Assembly (NCBI RefSeq): GCF_032854445.1 | Contig: NC_088295.1 | Location: forward strand, 67,487,058-67,551,057 | Direction of reading: 5' to 3' | Length of the DNA stretch: 64,000 nucleotides | Source of the DNA: Liolophura sinensis | Taxonomy: Eukaryota; Mollusca; Polyplacophora; Chitonida; Chitonidae | In this document: in pieces, positions 12,766 through 61,600 of the stretch | How the letters are laid out: each line of letters begins with the position of its first letter | How positions within the stretch are numbered: position 1 is the stretch's first letter | Notes under the pieces: generated by a model | Database searches by the model: none | What the model was told of the DNA's origin: nothing | The model's input: the letters and a program-made list of their open reading frames with translations, nothing else | Program-made: the position numbers and the translations under genes

Positions 12766-12839
12766 GTAAGCATTCTCAGTAAGTAGCTATTTTATTAAGA
12801 GTGGGAAAATTCTTTCACCGTGAATTTGGAAACAGTCGC

Positions 12840-13345
12840 AGTATCAGGAAAAGTGATTTGTGACCCAGGGACAGTTGACACTTGCTGGGAATCAGTCCCA
12901 GGAAGCCAGGAATATAGTGTCAAAAATCTGGGAATTTTCCCAGTCCCAAAATACTGGGAATCCAGCTCCAGTCTCAAACAAGTGGAACTTGTCTGAGATA
13001 TCAAAAGTGGACCACAGAGACTGTATGCCAGAATAAATCAACTGAACTTTGGTACCATAATTTGAGACAAGAGTCTCATGAGACTTTCCCCAGTCCCAAA
13101 ATTCTGGGACTCTACAGTGTCACGAAACCTGATAATCCAGCTCCAGTGTCATGCAAGTAGAATTATCTGAGATATCAAAAGTGGACCACAGTGGACTATA
13201 TACCAGAATATATCAGTGGAACTTTGGCGCCATAATTTGGGACAAGAGTCTCGTGAGACTTTGTCTCATATGACACTCAACTGGGACTCTGTCCCATATG
13301 ACACTTAACTGGGACTCTGTCCCATATGACACTCAACTGTTTGGT
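12840..13345. repeat. Nested tandem repeats rich in GGGA/TCCC palindromes
   Basis: A unit of about 175 bp is duplicated: 'gatatcaaaagtggaccaca' and neighbouring blocks recur 175 bases apart, from about 12937. It is followed by a 28-bp tandem ('tatgacactcaactgggact' plus 'ctgtccca') in about 2.5 copies at 13268-13340. Many short inverted pairs such as 'tgggac'/'gtccca' could fold. Confidence 0.75.
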
Positions 13346-14863
13346 ACTTGTGTCAACTGCTGGTTCCTCCCTCGTCCTAATAAATATTCATCATCTGATT
13401 CACTGAAAATCTGTTGTTGGAGAACTTTCATTTCGTATAAGAATTTCAAATCTCATGTACAAGTCATACTGGATACCAACCCGAGTTCAGGAAATGTTAT
13501 GAAATGGGATCCAAATAGCAGCGGCCTCTCCGAGGTCAGGGGAAAGAATCCTGATAGGTTTGTTCATTTAACAAGCTTCACTCGGCACGTTAAATATCAC
13601 ACAGGACCAAAGTGATTGAATGGTGTCGCACTCATAGGTACCTGCATACTTGAGAAGGCACCATGAGAAACGAAAGCACATAAGACAAGTACAACAATTG
13701 AACCGCTACAGTATTTTCTACTGGTTCTTCCCTTTTATTTTATCTATATACCTTTGTATATTTTTATTTTCTTCTGGTTCTTCACAGTGACGCCAGGGTG
13801 CTTACGGTTTTACTCTTACCATATGATTAACATGATTTCCCAGTCTCAGCTAAACACTTATGTATATCGTAATAATGATGGATTTTAAGGTCTATGAAAG
13901 CGATGTCTAAAAGGGAAGAATTCGGGATGTACTAGAGGGCCACACCATACCTACATGTATGGCTGTTGTCTGCCAAACTGTGTCTTAAGTGACATATGCT
14001 GAAGAGCTACTGGGCAAAGCTAAGCTCGAGGACGTATGTAATCTGTTCAAATGGCAGCGTAAAGGAGACCTCTAAGCCTTCGATGTGTGACTATTAAATA
14101 CTCAAATAACAAGCCCTGCTAACAGAAAATTTAGATATTTTATTTAACTTCGAGTGGAGCTCTTTCATTTAAGCTATGGATCGTATAAATGTGTTCGTTT
14201 GTTTTAATATACTACTGCTGTGCACCAAATAATTTGTCTGTCCATAGTCTCAGCTATGGGTTCCAGTTAGCTGTTCCCATGTGTCATGACCAATAATTTT
14301 TAATCCACACAAGCATGAAAGTAGTGGAAACTGGATAAATTCTAACTCCAGCTGCCATGTTTGAATGCATAGCTTTTGTTAGACTTTTTCCTTTTCTAAG
14401 AACACAAATATATATTAGTATATGTCAGTTATTTCTATCCCTGAAATATAATTTACATGCTATAGCCTAACAGCTCTAAAGAAAATGGTTAATTCCAAAT
14501 ACTTAAATTGTAGCAGTGATGGTTTTAACCTCAGAAACTCATGCCTGTTTCAATCTTTCCGAGTGTAGATGTCTAAAAACATGCAGCCGACATTCATTTT
14601 TCCGGATTTTGGGGAATAATACATTAATATTAATTTACACAATTAATATAGAATGCTTCTAATTTAATGTTAAGATCATTGATACGTTCTATTTATCATA
14701 TACATCCATGCAGAAAAAATGGAAGAAAAGTATATAGTGAATAGACCTATAAAAATAAACTATTACCTTTTTTATTCTTTATAAGAACATTCAAAAATAA
14801 TATTTTTCTTGTGAACTATAATATGATTTGGTTTGAATTTCTAAATAATCAAAATTGTTAAAT

Positions 14864-15103
14864 TAGCGCGCTAGCGCAGCGTAATGACCCAGGTGTCTCT
14901 CACCAATGCGGTCGCTGTGAGTTCCAAGTCCAGCTCATGCTGGCTTCCTCTCCGGCCGTATGTGGAAAGGTCTGTCAGCAATCTGCGGATGGTTGTGGGT
15001 TTCCCCCGAGCTCTGCCCGGTTTCCACCCACCATAATGCTGACCGCGGTCGTATAAGTGAAATTTTCTTGAGTACGGTTCAAATAAATAAATAAATAAAT
15101 AAA
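14864..15103 (+). repeat. SINE copy, 5' truncated within box A
   Basis: Starts at 'ttagcgcgctagcgcag' and runs to an AATA tail. Box B region and core are close to the 61744 copy. The tail is shortened ('gtacggttcaaataaata'). Confidence 0.88.
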
Positions 15104-16539
15104 ATTTTTAAATAGTAAAATTGTAATAAGCTATAACCTCTATGCCATGCTTAAATATTTCACCCAAGCAAATTAAGTATAGTGGTTCATAGAATAAGCT
15201 TATATTTGCTTGACAGAAAGCATTTCGATAATAATGTTAGAGACATCAGAGACAGTCATTTTGGCAATACTGTTTTCAAAACGTACGTGTACAACACTCA
15301 TGAGAGGAAAGCCGTTGGACCCGAGTGACAGACTGGGTCATACGCTTTGATGACAAATTTTTAGATGGAAAACAAAGTCACGCTATATGAATTCCCGTCA
15401 ACAAATATTTGACATCATGTGTGGTAACTGTCGGATATATTTTGTCTGTTAATTAAGACAACAGGGCTTTTGTCCATCAAGGCTTTTATCCTGGATTCGA
15501 AACCATATGTGATCTGTTTAGAAAGACGAGTTCTAGGACTCTTGATAACATTGTTGCCTGTTAGCTGTGTTGCTAATGAGAGATTTCGATGACCTATATT
15601 TTGTAGCGCATATGTTTCAGACCAAGCCCGCTTGAGCCACATGTTAATTACATAATGATCAGCAACAATGCACAGCTCGGTTTTCCATTCCCAATTATTG
15701 TTTTTGTTCACTACAGGGAAATAGCTAGCTTGATTTACAGCTTTGTCAGACTCAGGAATCAACTGCTTTGCTTAATATTTGTTCTTTGTACATATTTTTC
15801 TATTTACAGTGCATACATTTATTGCAATATTTATTCGTCGTCATATGACCGAAAAATTGTTAAGTACGACATTAAACCCCATCCACTCACTCACTAAATA
15901 TTTGTATGTCACAAGTGCTAGGCTTTTAGTGCTACACCAGTCTGCTTTTTTGCATCATGTTATATTTAAAGTGTTCTTGATTATTGATTGGTAATCTGAT
16001 ACACACATGTACATTACCTGTACATGTACTATAATGTCAGTGAATGGATTCAACAGTGTTGGAAAAAAGAGAGCACTTAGAAAAATGAATATAAACCCTA
16101 CATATGTTGTACATTATCTATGTGCAGATATGTAGCTAGGTCAACAAAATACATCCTCATTATATGTGCTTACATGTACCTTTGTAATCTCTCTTTGATT
16201 TGGTTTGTATTTGGTTCCTTCATCTAATTGTAACTAGGTGATTATCATTTCATGAAGCGCCTATAGCTTAATAAAGGAGCCTGGTGAAGATGAGTTTAGA
16301 TAAATTCAAAATATAGGCACTATGTTTGAAATAAATAAAAGTACACTTAAAATTTGAAACTTATCACATGCGTTATATAGGGTAGGCAAAAGCTTTGTGG
16401 AATTGACTACAAGATACATGTATCCCAGAGCAATTAATTGTAAAATATATTAATATTTCATTGGAATGTGAACAGAGACTTGTCACTAATATTATTTTGT
16501 CTCTTTTACTAGGTGCAGTTAATCAGCTAGTGGGCAATC

Positions 16540-48421
<31,882 letters not shown>

Positions 48422-50706
48422 AAAAGTAGGATTATGCTCCCCACATTAAACCCTGCCTGGGCGCTGGTTGTAATATTAGCCTGAAGAAAATAATATATAG
48501 CCTGGCTAAATGTACCATATTTATTTTGTACTTAATACTAGCTGTATGTACATTGAAGTCTGACATTTCATGTGTATGTTACCCAAAATTTCGCTCCACT
48601 AAACAAATTGTTAGATCAGGCATCGAGTTTCCTCATGCGCTTTTCTACCAAACCACGAAGCACGCTGAAAATAGATGGTGGGGTCAGATGTCCAGCACCC
48701 TGTGCACCCAACTTCCATCCCAAAAAATCTGCTTCTCCCAAGGTTGCTCTAGATGAAGTCCTTGACTGACTCTCTTGTAGTAAGCCTTTATAGTTAAGAA
48801 CAGAAAATATCTTTATGATTATGTTATTCATTTAATACCAGTAAGACAATGTGCCGGTCATTTACCTCCATGCAGATTTTGTAAGTCCATCAGTTTTACT
48901 GAGTAGTAGCCATGACAATAACCTAATGAATACATTCCATTTATTGATATGCTCATGCTACGTACTTCTACGTGTATGTTAAAACCTTCTTGTCCGTTGT
49001 ACAATAGCTCACTGTAAAAGTCATAGCTGTAGTTACGATGGTACTGGATTACAGGCTTGAAATCACCCCATTTGTTAACTTATTGCAGCTTTTTCTATTT
49101 GTTGTGTTAGTGAACTTTATGAGTGTGTCATTACTACGCAGGGGTATAGGTACATCAGTGAAATAGGACATGGAAGTATGTGTTTATAACCAGAAAGGGG
49201 CACTGTGATCTTGTGAACTAACCCGTGAAATGGTGGTAAAGTGTTATAATACTACATTCTGTAGGAGTAATTTCTGTATTGTAACTGTTATGTTACATGT
49301 TGTCATGGAAACTTGTTGCAGACTTAAAATTGATCGGTTTAATGTCTACATTTTACATAATTAATATGTTTAAAGAAGTAATAGGTAAAGAAGGGATATT
49401 CAAAGAGAATGGGGATAGAATATTGTGGGAAATTGCATTTCTAAAATTATATTACTCAGTGAAATTTGAAATTTTGCTACTTTTATTGAAAAAGGCCTGT
49501 ACTTGCCCCCTTAATATGTGTCAAGTTGCTGAAAAGAGAAACCAGTATTTTACATAAATTTATGAAACCGTCTAAGATAAGAGAATATAATTGTTTGTAT
49601 CGGTAGTGAGAACATATTGAAAAATAGGAGAAGAAGGAACAACTTAAGATCAGGAAGAAAAATATTGGAAAACTTTCTAGCGATGTGATTTGTTTTTTAC
49701 TGGTATTGTTCTGGACTTTTGTGGAGTTGATAGTAAAATTAATAGGAACCCTTTGCAGAAGTACACGTTACAAAGGGCTGTTGTGGTTTTGTTACTTGAA
49801 TTAAACTGTTGTTTATGTCTATATAATCCTGTTTGTCATGATTTAAAAAAAAAAGAGTTGAGAAGAATTTATTTCACTGATAACAGAAGTTAAAACGACG
49901 ACAACTATGACGGTATCTTTGTTGTCTTACATGCACGTTTGTATTTAAAGAACAGTTACAGATTCTAAATAGTGAAATTTCATGATATAAGATATTAAGT
50001 CATTTGTTTTATTTTACTCATACTAAGTACTTGTGTTTTTGAAGATATTATTCTTTCTGCGGGATTGTTAAAAATTATGCTTAATGTTTGTTGTTGAGTT
50101 ACTTTGTTTGTAGGCCATGTGTGGTCTAAGAAGTTGTCCCTGGAAGGATTCATAGTTTTCTGTAACTATCAAGTTCATCTATGATGCTTTGCTGTGTTAA
50201 GGAATTGTCTATTGTGAAAATGTGTACAACCATTCCGTGATAATGAAAAACTAATCATTGTCTCCATGGAGAAAATATCAAAAGCTATGCACTGGACAAA
50301 CTATAGTGATATAGATGTAGGAATAATTGGCAGTACTTACATTTATAAGTAATTTATAATTCATTTTCCGGAGGAAATTTCACTTACATTCCTGAATTCC
50401 AGAAAAACAGCGCTGCTCTTTTAATACACGTACATCCGTGTGCAAGGGTTACATAAAGAAATGGTTCCATAAATGGTTGTCTCCCCTGGAAATAATTTCC
50501 AAGTTTATATTAGGTAATGGCTACTGTTACATGTGAACATCTGTGACTCACACCTGGCCAGTTACGTGTGAACATATCACCATGTCACTCATGAACCAAT
50601 TGTTGCACATTTATCAACATTCCACCTGAAGTTTCCTGATCAGAATTGTCATTGTTAAGTGTGTACCTGTGGAAAACTGTTGTTGAATAAAGTGTCCAGT
50701 TTGTCT
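48422..50706 (+). other. Probable MYO6 3' UTR
   Basis: After the TAG there is no further coding match. The stretch is AT-rich and runs to the AATAAA at 50686. The length (about 2.3 kb) is inferred from that signal. No repeat is seen. Confidence 0.45.
50686..50691 (+). terminator. Candidate MYO6 poly(A) signal
   Basis: AATAAA followed within 15-30 bases by the GT-rich 'cagtttgtctttgtggc'. A second AATAAA lies at 51286. Confidence 0.4.
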
Positions 50707-51825
50707 TTGTGGCATATATCTATCTTTTCTGTTGTTCATTTCCCAATTTCTAGCAAAATAGAAGCACAATTTTACTGTAATCCATACAAATTGTACCGTA
50801 TACACTGGTGCTTATACTATCTGACACACAGGTCAGGCTGAGTTGGGATGGGCTTCAAGCTGTTTGTTTATACCAAACATCAGGAGTTGTGAGAGCTGGA
50901 TTGGAACCAAGTTGATAAAAGTTATTTTGTATGAAAATATGTTAATGTTATTTTGTATTGTCTCTTGAGGTAGAAACTTATTACAGTCTTCTCATTATGA
51001 TAGACAGCACGTGGTTTTAAATACTGACATATGCAAAAAATCAAGTGAAGCTGCAAAACTGAATTAGCACAAGGAGGAAAGTAAACTTGAAGTAGTGGGT
51101 GGCAGGTGTGCATATACATTTACATGCACGAGGACAAAGTCGACAAATGATCCAATTGACTAGTAGCTTGTTTGAACTGGGGAGGTAACAAGGGCCCAGT
51201 TAGGGGACTATAAATGCGATGACTTTGGATTATGTATGTATTTTCATCAGAATCACAGGGCATTCATTTGTACAAGAAAAATATAAATAAAAGCAATTCC
51301 AAAAGAAATGCTTATCAAATTATGGCTTAAAATGGTACATTGTACTTGCACATCAGCAGCAGAAAGGATTGTAGATGGAGCATTGTTTTAGGAGGTTAAG
51401 GGAAACAAGCACAAAAAGCCAAACTGAAGACAGCCGGGTACAAACATATGATTATACATAGTGGTCAAGTACCATGGCATAAAGGCCTCGTTAGCCTAGT
51501 AGTTAAACTTTTCTAGATCAGCAAAATGACCCAGGAGCCTCTCAACAGTGTGATCACTGAGTTCAAGTCCAGCTCCTGTTGGCTCATTTTGTCAAATGTG
51601 AAAAGGCCTGCCAGCAAACTGCAGATGACCGTGGGTTTCCACCGGGCTCTGCCCAATTTTCCCCTATAACGCTGGCTGCTGTCCTGTAAGTGAAATATTC
51701 TTGAGTACATTGTCAAATTCCAATGAACTAAATGAATTAAAATCTTGCACATCTCAAACATGAAAGGCTGGGGCTTAGTCACAAATAACAAAGTCAACTC
51801 AAATGTTTGGACAAAGTTTCGCATG
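50707..51825. other. Intergenic stretch between the 3' ends of MYO6 and ACAT2
   Basis: Holds one SINE (51485-51745) and AT-rich sequence. No gene is seen. Confidence 0.5.
51485..51745 (+). repeat. tRNA-headed SINE, nearly full length
   Basis: Head 'gcctcgttagcctagtagtt', box B 'gagttcaagtccagctcct', core and 'aatattcttgagtacattg' tail are all present, with moderate divergence. Confidence 0.85.
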
Positions 51826-51831
51826 TTTATT
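51826..51831 (-). terminator. Candidate ACAT2 poly(A) signal
   Basis: AATAAA in reverse, with a T/GT-rich stretch ('gactttgttatttgtgac' in reverse) beyond it. It would give a 3' UTR of about 630 bases. Confidence 0.35.
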
Positions 51832-52454
51832 TTCTGATCTCGATTCACACATGATTCATGCTAAGACATGAACTGTATACATGTATATACGTATGCATAG
51901 CTGGTACAAAAAAAAACAATAAGTTGACATTTTTTTAGACATTTCCAAGACGATATACAAACAATGGAATACTGTATATCCCCAATGCTCAAGTCACCTA
52001 AAGAACAATATAAATGGTAACAAAGTTAAGATTTACAATCAAACCAGCTGATATCTTGTGCAAGTAGTTGAGTATAACACAGAACAGAAACCAGTTCTGG
52101 TTGCCGTCACCATGTGTGAAATACAGCAGGTTTTTTTATATATCACCATATTAAAAGTTTGATTTACTTGGCTGCTCTTTGACTAAAATGACAAGAAAGA
52201 GAGTGCAAGACTCTTTGCCAGCAATTTTCTCATGGCAAACACTCCAATAGTTATTATTACAAGTGTTGTAAATTGGTCACATCTTCATATTAAAACCAGA
52301 ACAAATGGTGAAAATAAATATGCTTGTAATTTTATATACAAAATGATGTTGTTTCGAGGCCTTTCAATAAATAGCAATGAACCAGGATATTTGCTATGAT
52401 TAAAATTTATAAAATGTGTGAGCTGGAATGATGGTGGTGATTACAATCTTTTGT

Positions 52455-58404
<5,950 letters not shown>

Positions 58405-58620
58405 CGTGGTTTTGTGTGTAACTCCTCTTGTACACGTTACAGAACCCTGTCAATGTGTCAACCGGCTCGGCCGCATGTGCATTTATATAGTGCCCGCCCA
58501 CCAGATGGCGCCCACATATCCACTTCCGCTTTCAGAAGCGAAAACATGAACATGTGTTTCACTGTGCCTAGACGTTTGTAAACGTTTTCGTATTGTTTGC
58601 CACTGGCTGATGACACAAAA
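58405..58620. promoter_or_regulatory. Divergent ACAT2/PPIL4 promoter
   Basis: The 216 bases between the two start codons are more GC-rich than their surroundings. On the ACAT2 side there is TATATAAA in reverse (58482-58489), a proper distance from a start near 58455. On the PPIL4 side there are 'cagatggcgcc' (YY1-like, 58503) and 'cacttccgct' (ETS/GABP-like in reverse, 58520). Both 5' UTRs must be short. Confidence 0.7.
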
Positions 58621-58690
58621 ATGGCTGTTTTGATTGAGACATCCCTAGGAGATATCACAGTGGACTTGTTTACAGAAGAAAGACCACGAT
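58621..58690 (+). CDS. PPIL4: PPIL4 exon 1 (aa 1-24)
   Basis: ATG preceded by 'cacaaaa' (A at -3). Encodes the first cyclophilin strands '[17 protein letters not shown]'. The donor is 'cgat|gtgagc'. Confidence 0.93.
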
Positions 58691-61600
58691 GTGAGCATTG
58701 TAACAGCTGTGCATGAAAGAACAACAACAGCTCTGAACTGTGCTTGCCTGATTTCTAATACTTGCTAGGGAGATTTTTAAATCACAGATTTTATTCCCAT
58801 AGTAGTCCATCTTTTCGGGCAGGGTTGGGGTGAGTGGTGTATTTAATGGGTGTCTGTCTGTCCTTCACCAGTTCGGCACACAGGAGCTTTCGTCTACTCA
58901 GTACATACACATGCAACTGTACAGGGAGCGAATGTTCACCATATGGTATATCGAGTTGAAATACATAAGTGGAGTTTAAATAAGCCTAGTCGGCATTGTA
59001 GAAGTCTGGTGGGTTCATGCAGGTTTGAACGAGTCAAAGGATGGGTTCATGCTAACTGGCAAGGCTAAAAGTTGAAGCTTCATGGTAGTTGCTGGATTGA
59101 AGATGTATTGTGTATAGTTGTGTCTGTCAGCACAATGGTGCTATATTATCAGCTCCCGTAAAATCAGGTATTTTAGCCGTATTAGCTCGCAAGAGCCCCG
59201 CCTTGTCTTGTCTAAGCCTGTATGACCTCACCAAACCTCTGAAGTGCTGACTCAGCTTATTGATGAGTGGTCCTGTGGTTCAGGAGGTATATCTTCAACT
59301 AACTTAGAGTTACTTGTACAAGTAGTGAATCCTACATGTACTAGCTAAAACTTGTGAATTTTGAGAGTTTTGTAGTAAACATTTCCAACATAGGTAATGG
59401 GTTTGGACAAGCCAAAGTGAGAGCTCTTTTAAACTAACATGACTGTAAGACATGATTTTATGATAGAAGCTAGATCGATTACGCATTTTGCACAGTCGAG
59501 TCTGTCGACTAATTAGAGCCATTAGCAGCTACCATAAAAGGATAACCTTTTAGCCTTGTTACCAGTAATTTGCGAGAGCCACGACCTTAACTTCCTTCAA
59601 TTCGCAAGACTCATGAAACACTGATTCATGCAGCTTATCAATCCATGTAATATTTCTTGACCTGGCTGAGACAGGGTCATTGTTTAGCCTGTGCTGTCCT
59701 CAGCATTTCACATAAACAGGTTTCTTTAGACTGACAGAGGTAACTGACATCATATCACTGTGTTGTCAGTGTATAATAAATGGTGTTTGTTTAGAATTAA
59801 CACAAAAGTAACTCAACCTTTTTATCAAAAAGTGCATTGACTTGGACAGTGCGCAGTCTTAACCACCATAGTTTTGCATATTGTACTCATATTCATAAGT
59901 GCACACCTGTCACAAGGTGATACTGTCAATGGAGAAGCTAGGACTGCTCGAGGTTCTAATTTGGTTTAAGTAACGTTAACACACACATACACTGTACCAT
60001 ATGGAATCAAACATCTATGTTAACTGCAGGTTGTAAATTGGACAAATTTCATATAAAAATGTTCAGAAACTAAAAGATAGACAAAAGCTTGTGGATTACA
60101 CTTGTCAAAAAAAAACGCCCACAATGCTATGACAGTGTAGAGAAGCTACGTGTCAGCTCTATTTGTAATTGTATGTACATATCATATGTTCAGTGCTATC
60201 ACCTGATAAGCATTGTCATGAAGTTATAGTAATATTACATTACCTATTTTTATTACATATGTAATGTAAGTAAACAGTACATGTATTCAGTATTTGTTGA
60301 CATTTTTATGTGAAAAGCTTGCTAAATCATTGGAAAGTAGAAATACTGTATAACAGGCAGGATTTATTTTCATCAGAGTTTGCTAGAATCCAAGAGAATT
60401 CACATATTATCAGCACAGATTTCTTGTATGTGATTTTAGATTTCTGTATACTCAAATTCTTCTTTACTAATCCCTTTTCTTCAGGTAAGTATATGAAAAA
60501 AATGTAAGCTGTGTGAGAGATAAGTACATAATTTTTCAGACAGGTACAGACCTTACTGACTTAAGATATGTATACGTTCTTTACAGGAATCCAGATAGAT
60601 TCTCATGAGTGTTTTAAGAATTGATTCCTTGATTCCTGTTGAAAAGGAGCCTTGGCATGGAATGCATCTATTCTAAATGTGTTAGTTTTTAAATTTACTG
60701 AACTATTGTTATGCTTTTCTTTGTGTGCACATTGACATTGTAAAGTGTGTCCATTAAAATCTTAATGAATAATTATTTTCTGTTTACAGCTACATTAAAT
60801 TTCCTGAAACTATGCAAGATCAAATACTACAACTTTTGTCTGTTCCACTCGGTTCAGGTAAGGATATTCTATAATAAATTTGGTGAAAATAGGGCTTCAA
60901 AGGATGTTTATGAAAGGTTTTCATCAGGATGTATCTCTTATATTTCTTACTGAACCGTCAAGATAAACTTGAAGAGGATGGAAGACGATTTGTGTGATTT
61001 GCTTTATAAATTAAACATGTTTGCAGTGAAAACATGTGAAGGTGGAAAACTTCACTTGGCAAAGCCATTATTGTTCTATATTTATCCCTTGCTTCAGCAA
61101 AAGTGAGCAAAATTATTTTGTTTTAGTCTGTGATGCTTTGGTTTCTGTACCATAATTGTGACAAATGTTGAAGGACTTTGACTGAAACTGTCATGCAGGT
61201 TAAGGATCCTGACATGAATTTTGAAAACTAGCCAGTCAGATCATGCACTCTGCACAGTCAATGAATTGTGGGATTTTCATTGATCATTGGTGTGCTCACA
61301 ATAACTGCTCCAAATTAATATTGTCAGATTTTGATAAAAACCCAGATTGCTGCACATATAAGTGCAGCATATTTGTCAGGGGATATAAATTACCTGAATT
61401 TTCGTGTTTTATACATGTTTGTATACACATAATTATTTTATTATAGCGGAACCTTGTGGCACAGACAGGAGATCCTACAGGCACAGGGAGAGGTGGACAG
61501 TCCATATTTGCGTAAGATTTTTATGAATTCTTATTTTCTTATCTTTCTCGAAAGGCACTGTATTTAAGTTAAACTTAAATGTTTATATTATTTCTTCCTC

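Larger units (their letters stand above)
3181..16512 (+). other. MYO6 intron 1 (13.3 kb)
   Basis: No recognisable coding gene on either strand. It contains SINEs (7702-7884, 9330-9525, 14864-15103), a MITE (10619-10825), an 18-bp inverted repeat pair (10207-10403), a promoter-like block (12641-12766), a repetitive GGGA/TCCC block (12840-13345) and SINE tail remnants near 5400-5470 and 15831-15890. The rest is AT-rich unique sequence in which I see nothing more. Confidence 0.6.

Noticed and set aside
12525-12782. 85-codon frame over the promoter-like block
   Set aside because: No recognisable domain, and composition is like the intron around it. The nucleotide motifs are more informative than the frame.
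13298-13615. 105-codon frame ending '...FTRHVKYHTGPK', reminiscent of a C2H2 zinc finger
   Set aside because: The paired Cys residues in the right positions are missing, and its start lies in a tandem repeat. Probably chance.
15415-15762. 115-codon minus-strand frame
   Set aside because: No family match and no splice or promoter context. Intronic chance frame.
49297-49557. 86-codon frame downstream of MYO6
   Set aside because: AT-rich, low-complexity composition in the probable 3' UTR, no homology recognised.
59165-59650. Possible duplicated block with 'ctcgcaagagcc' motifs in PPIL4 intron 1
   Set aside because: The similarity is loose and I could not define unit borders by eye, so it is mentioned only in the intron entry.
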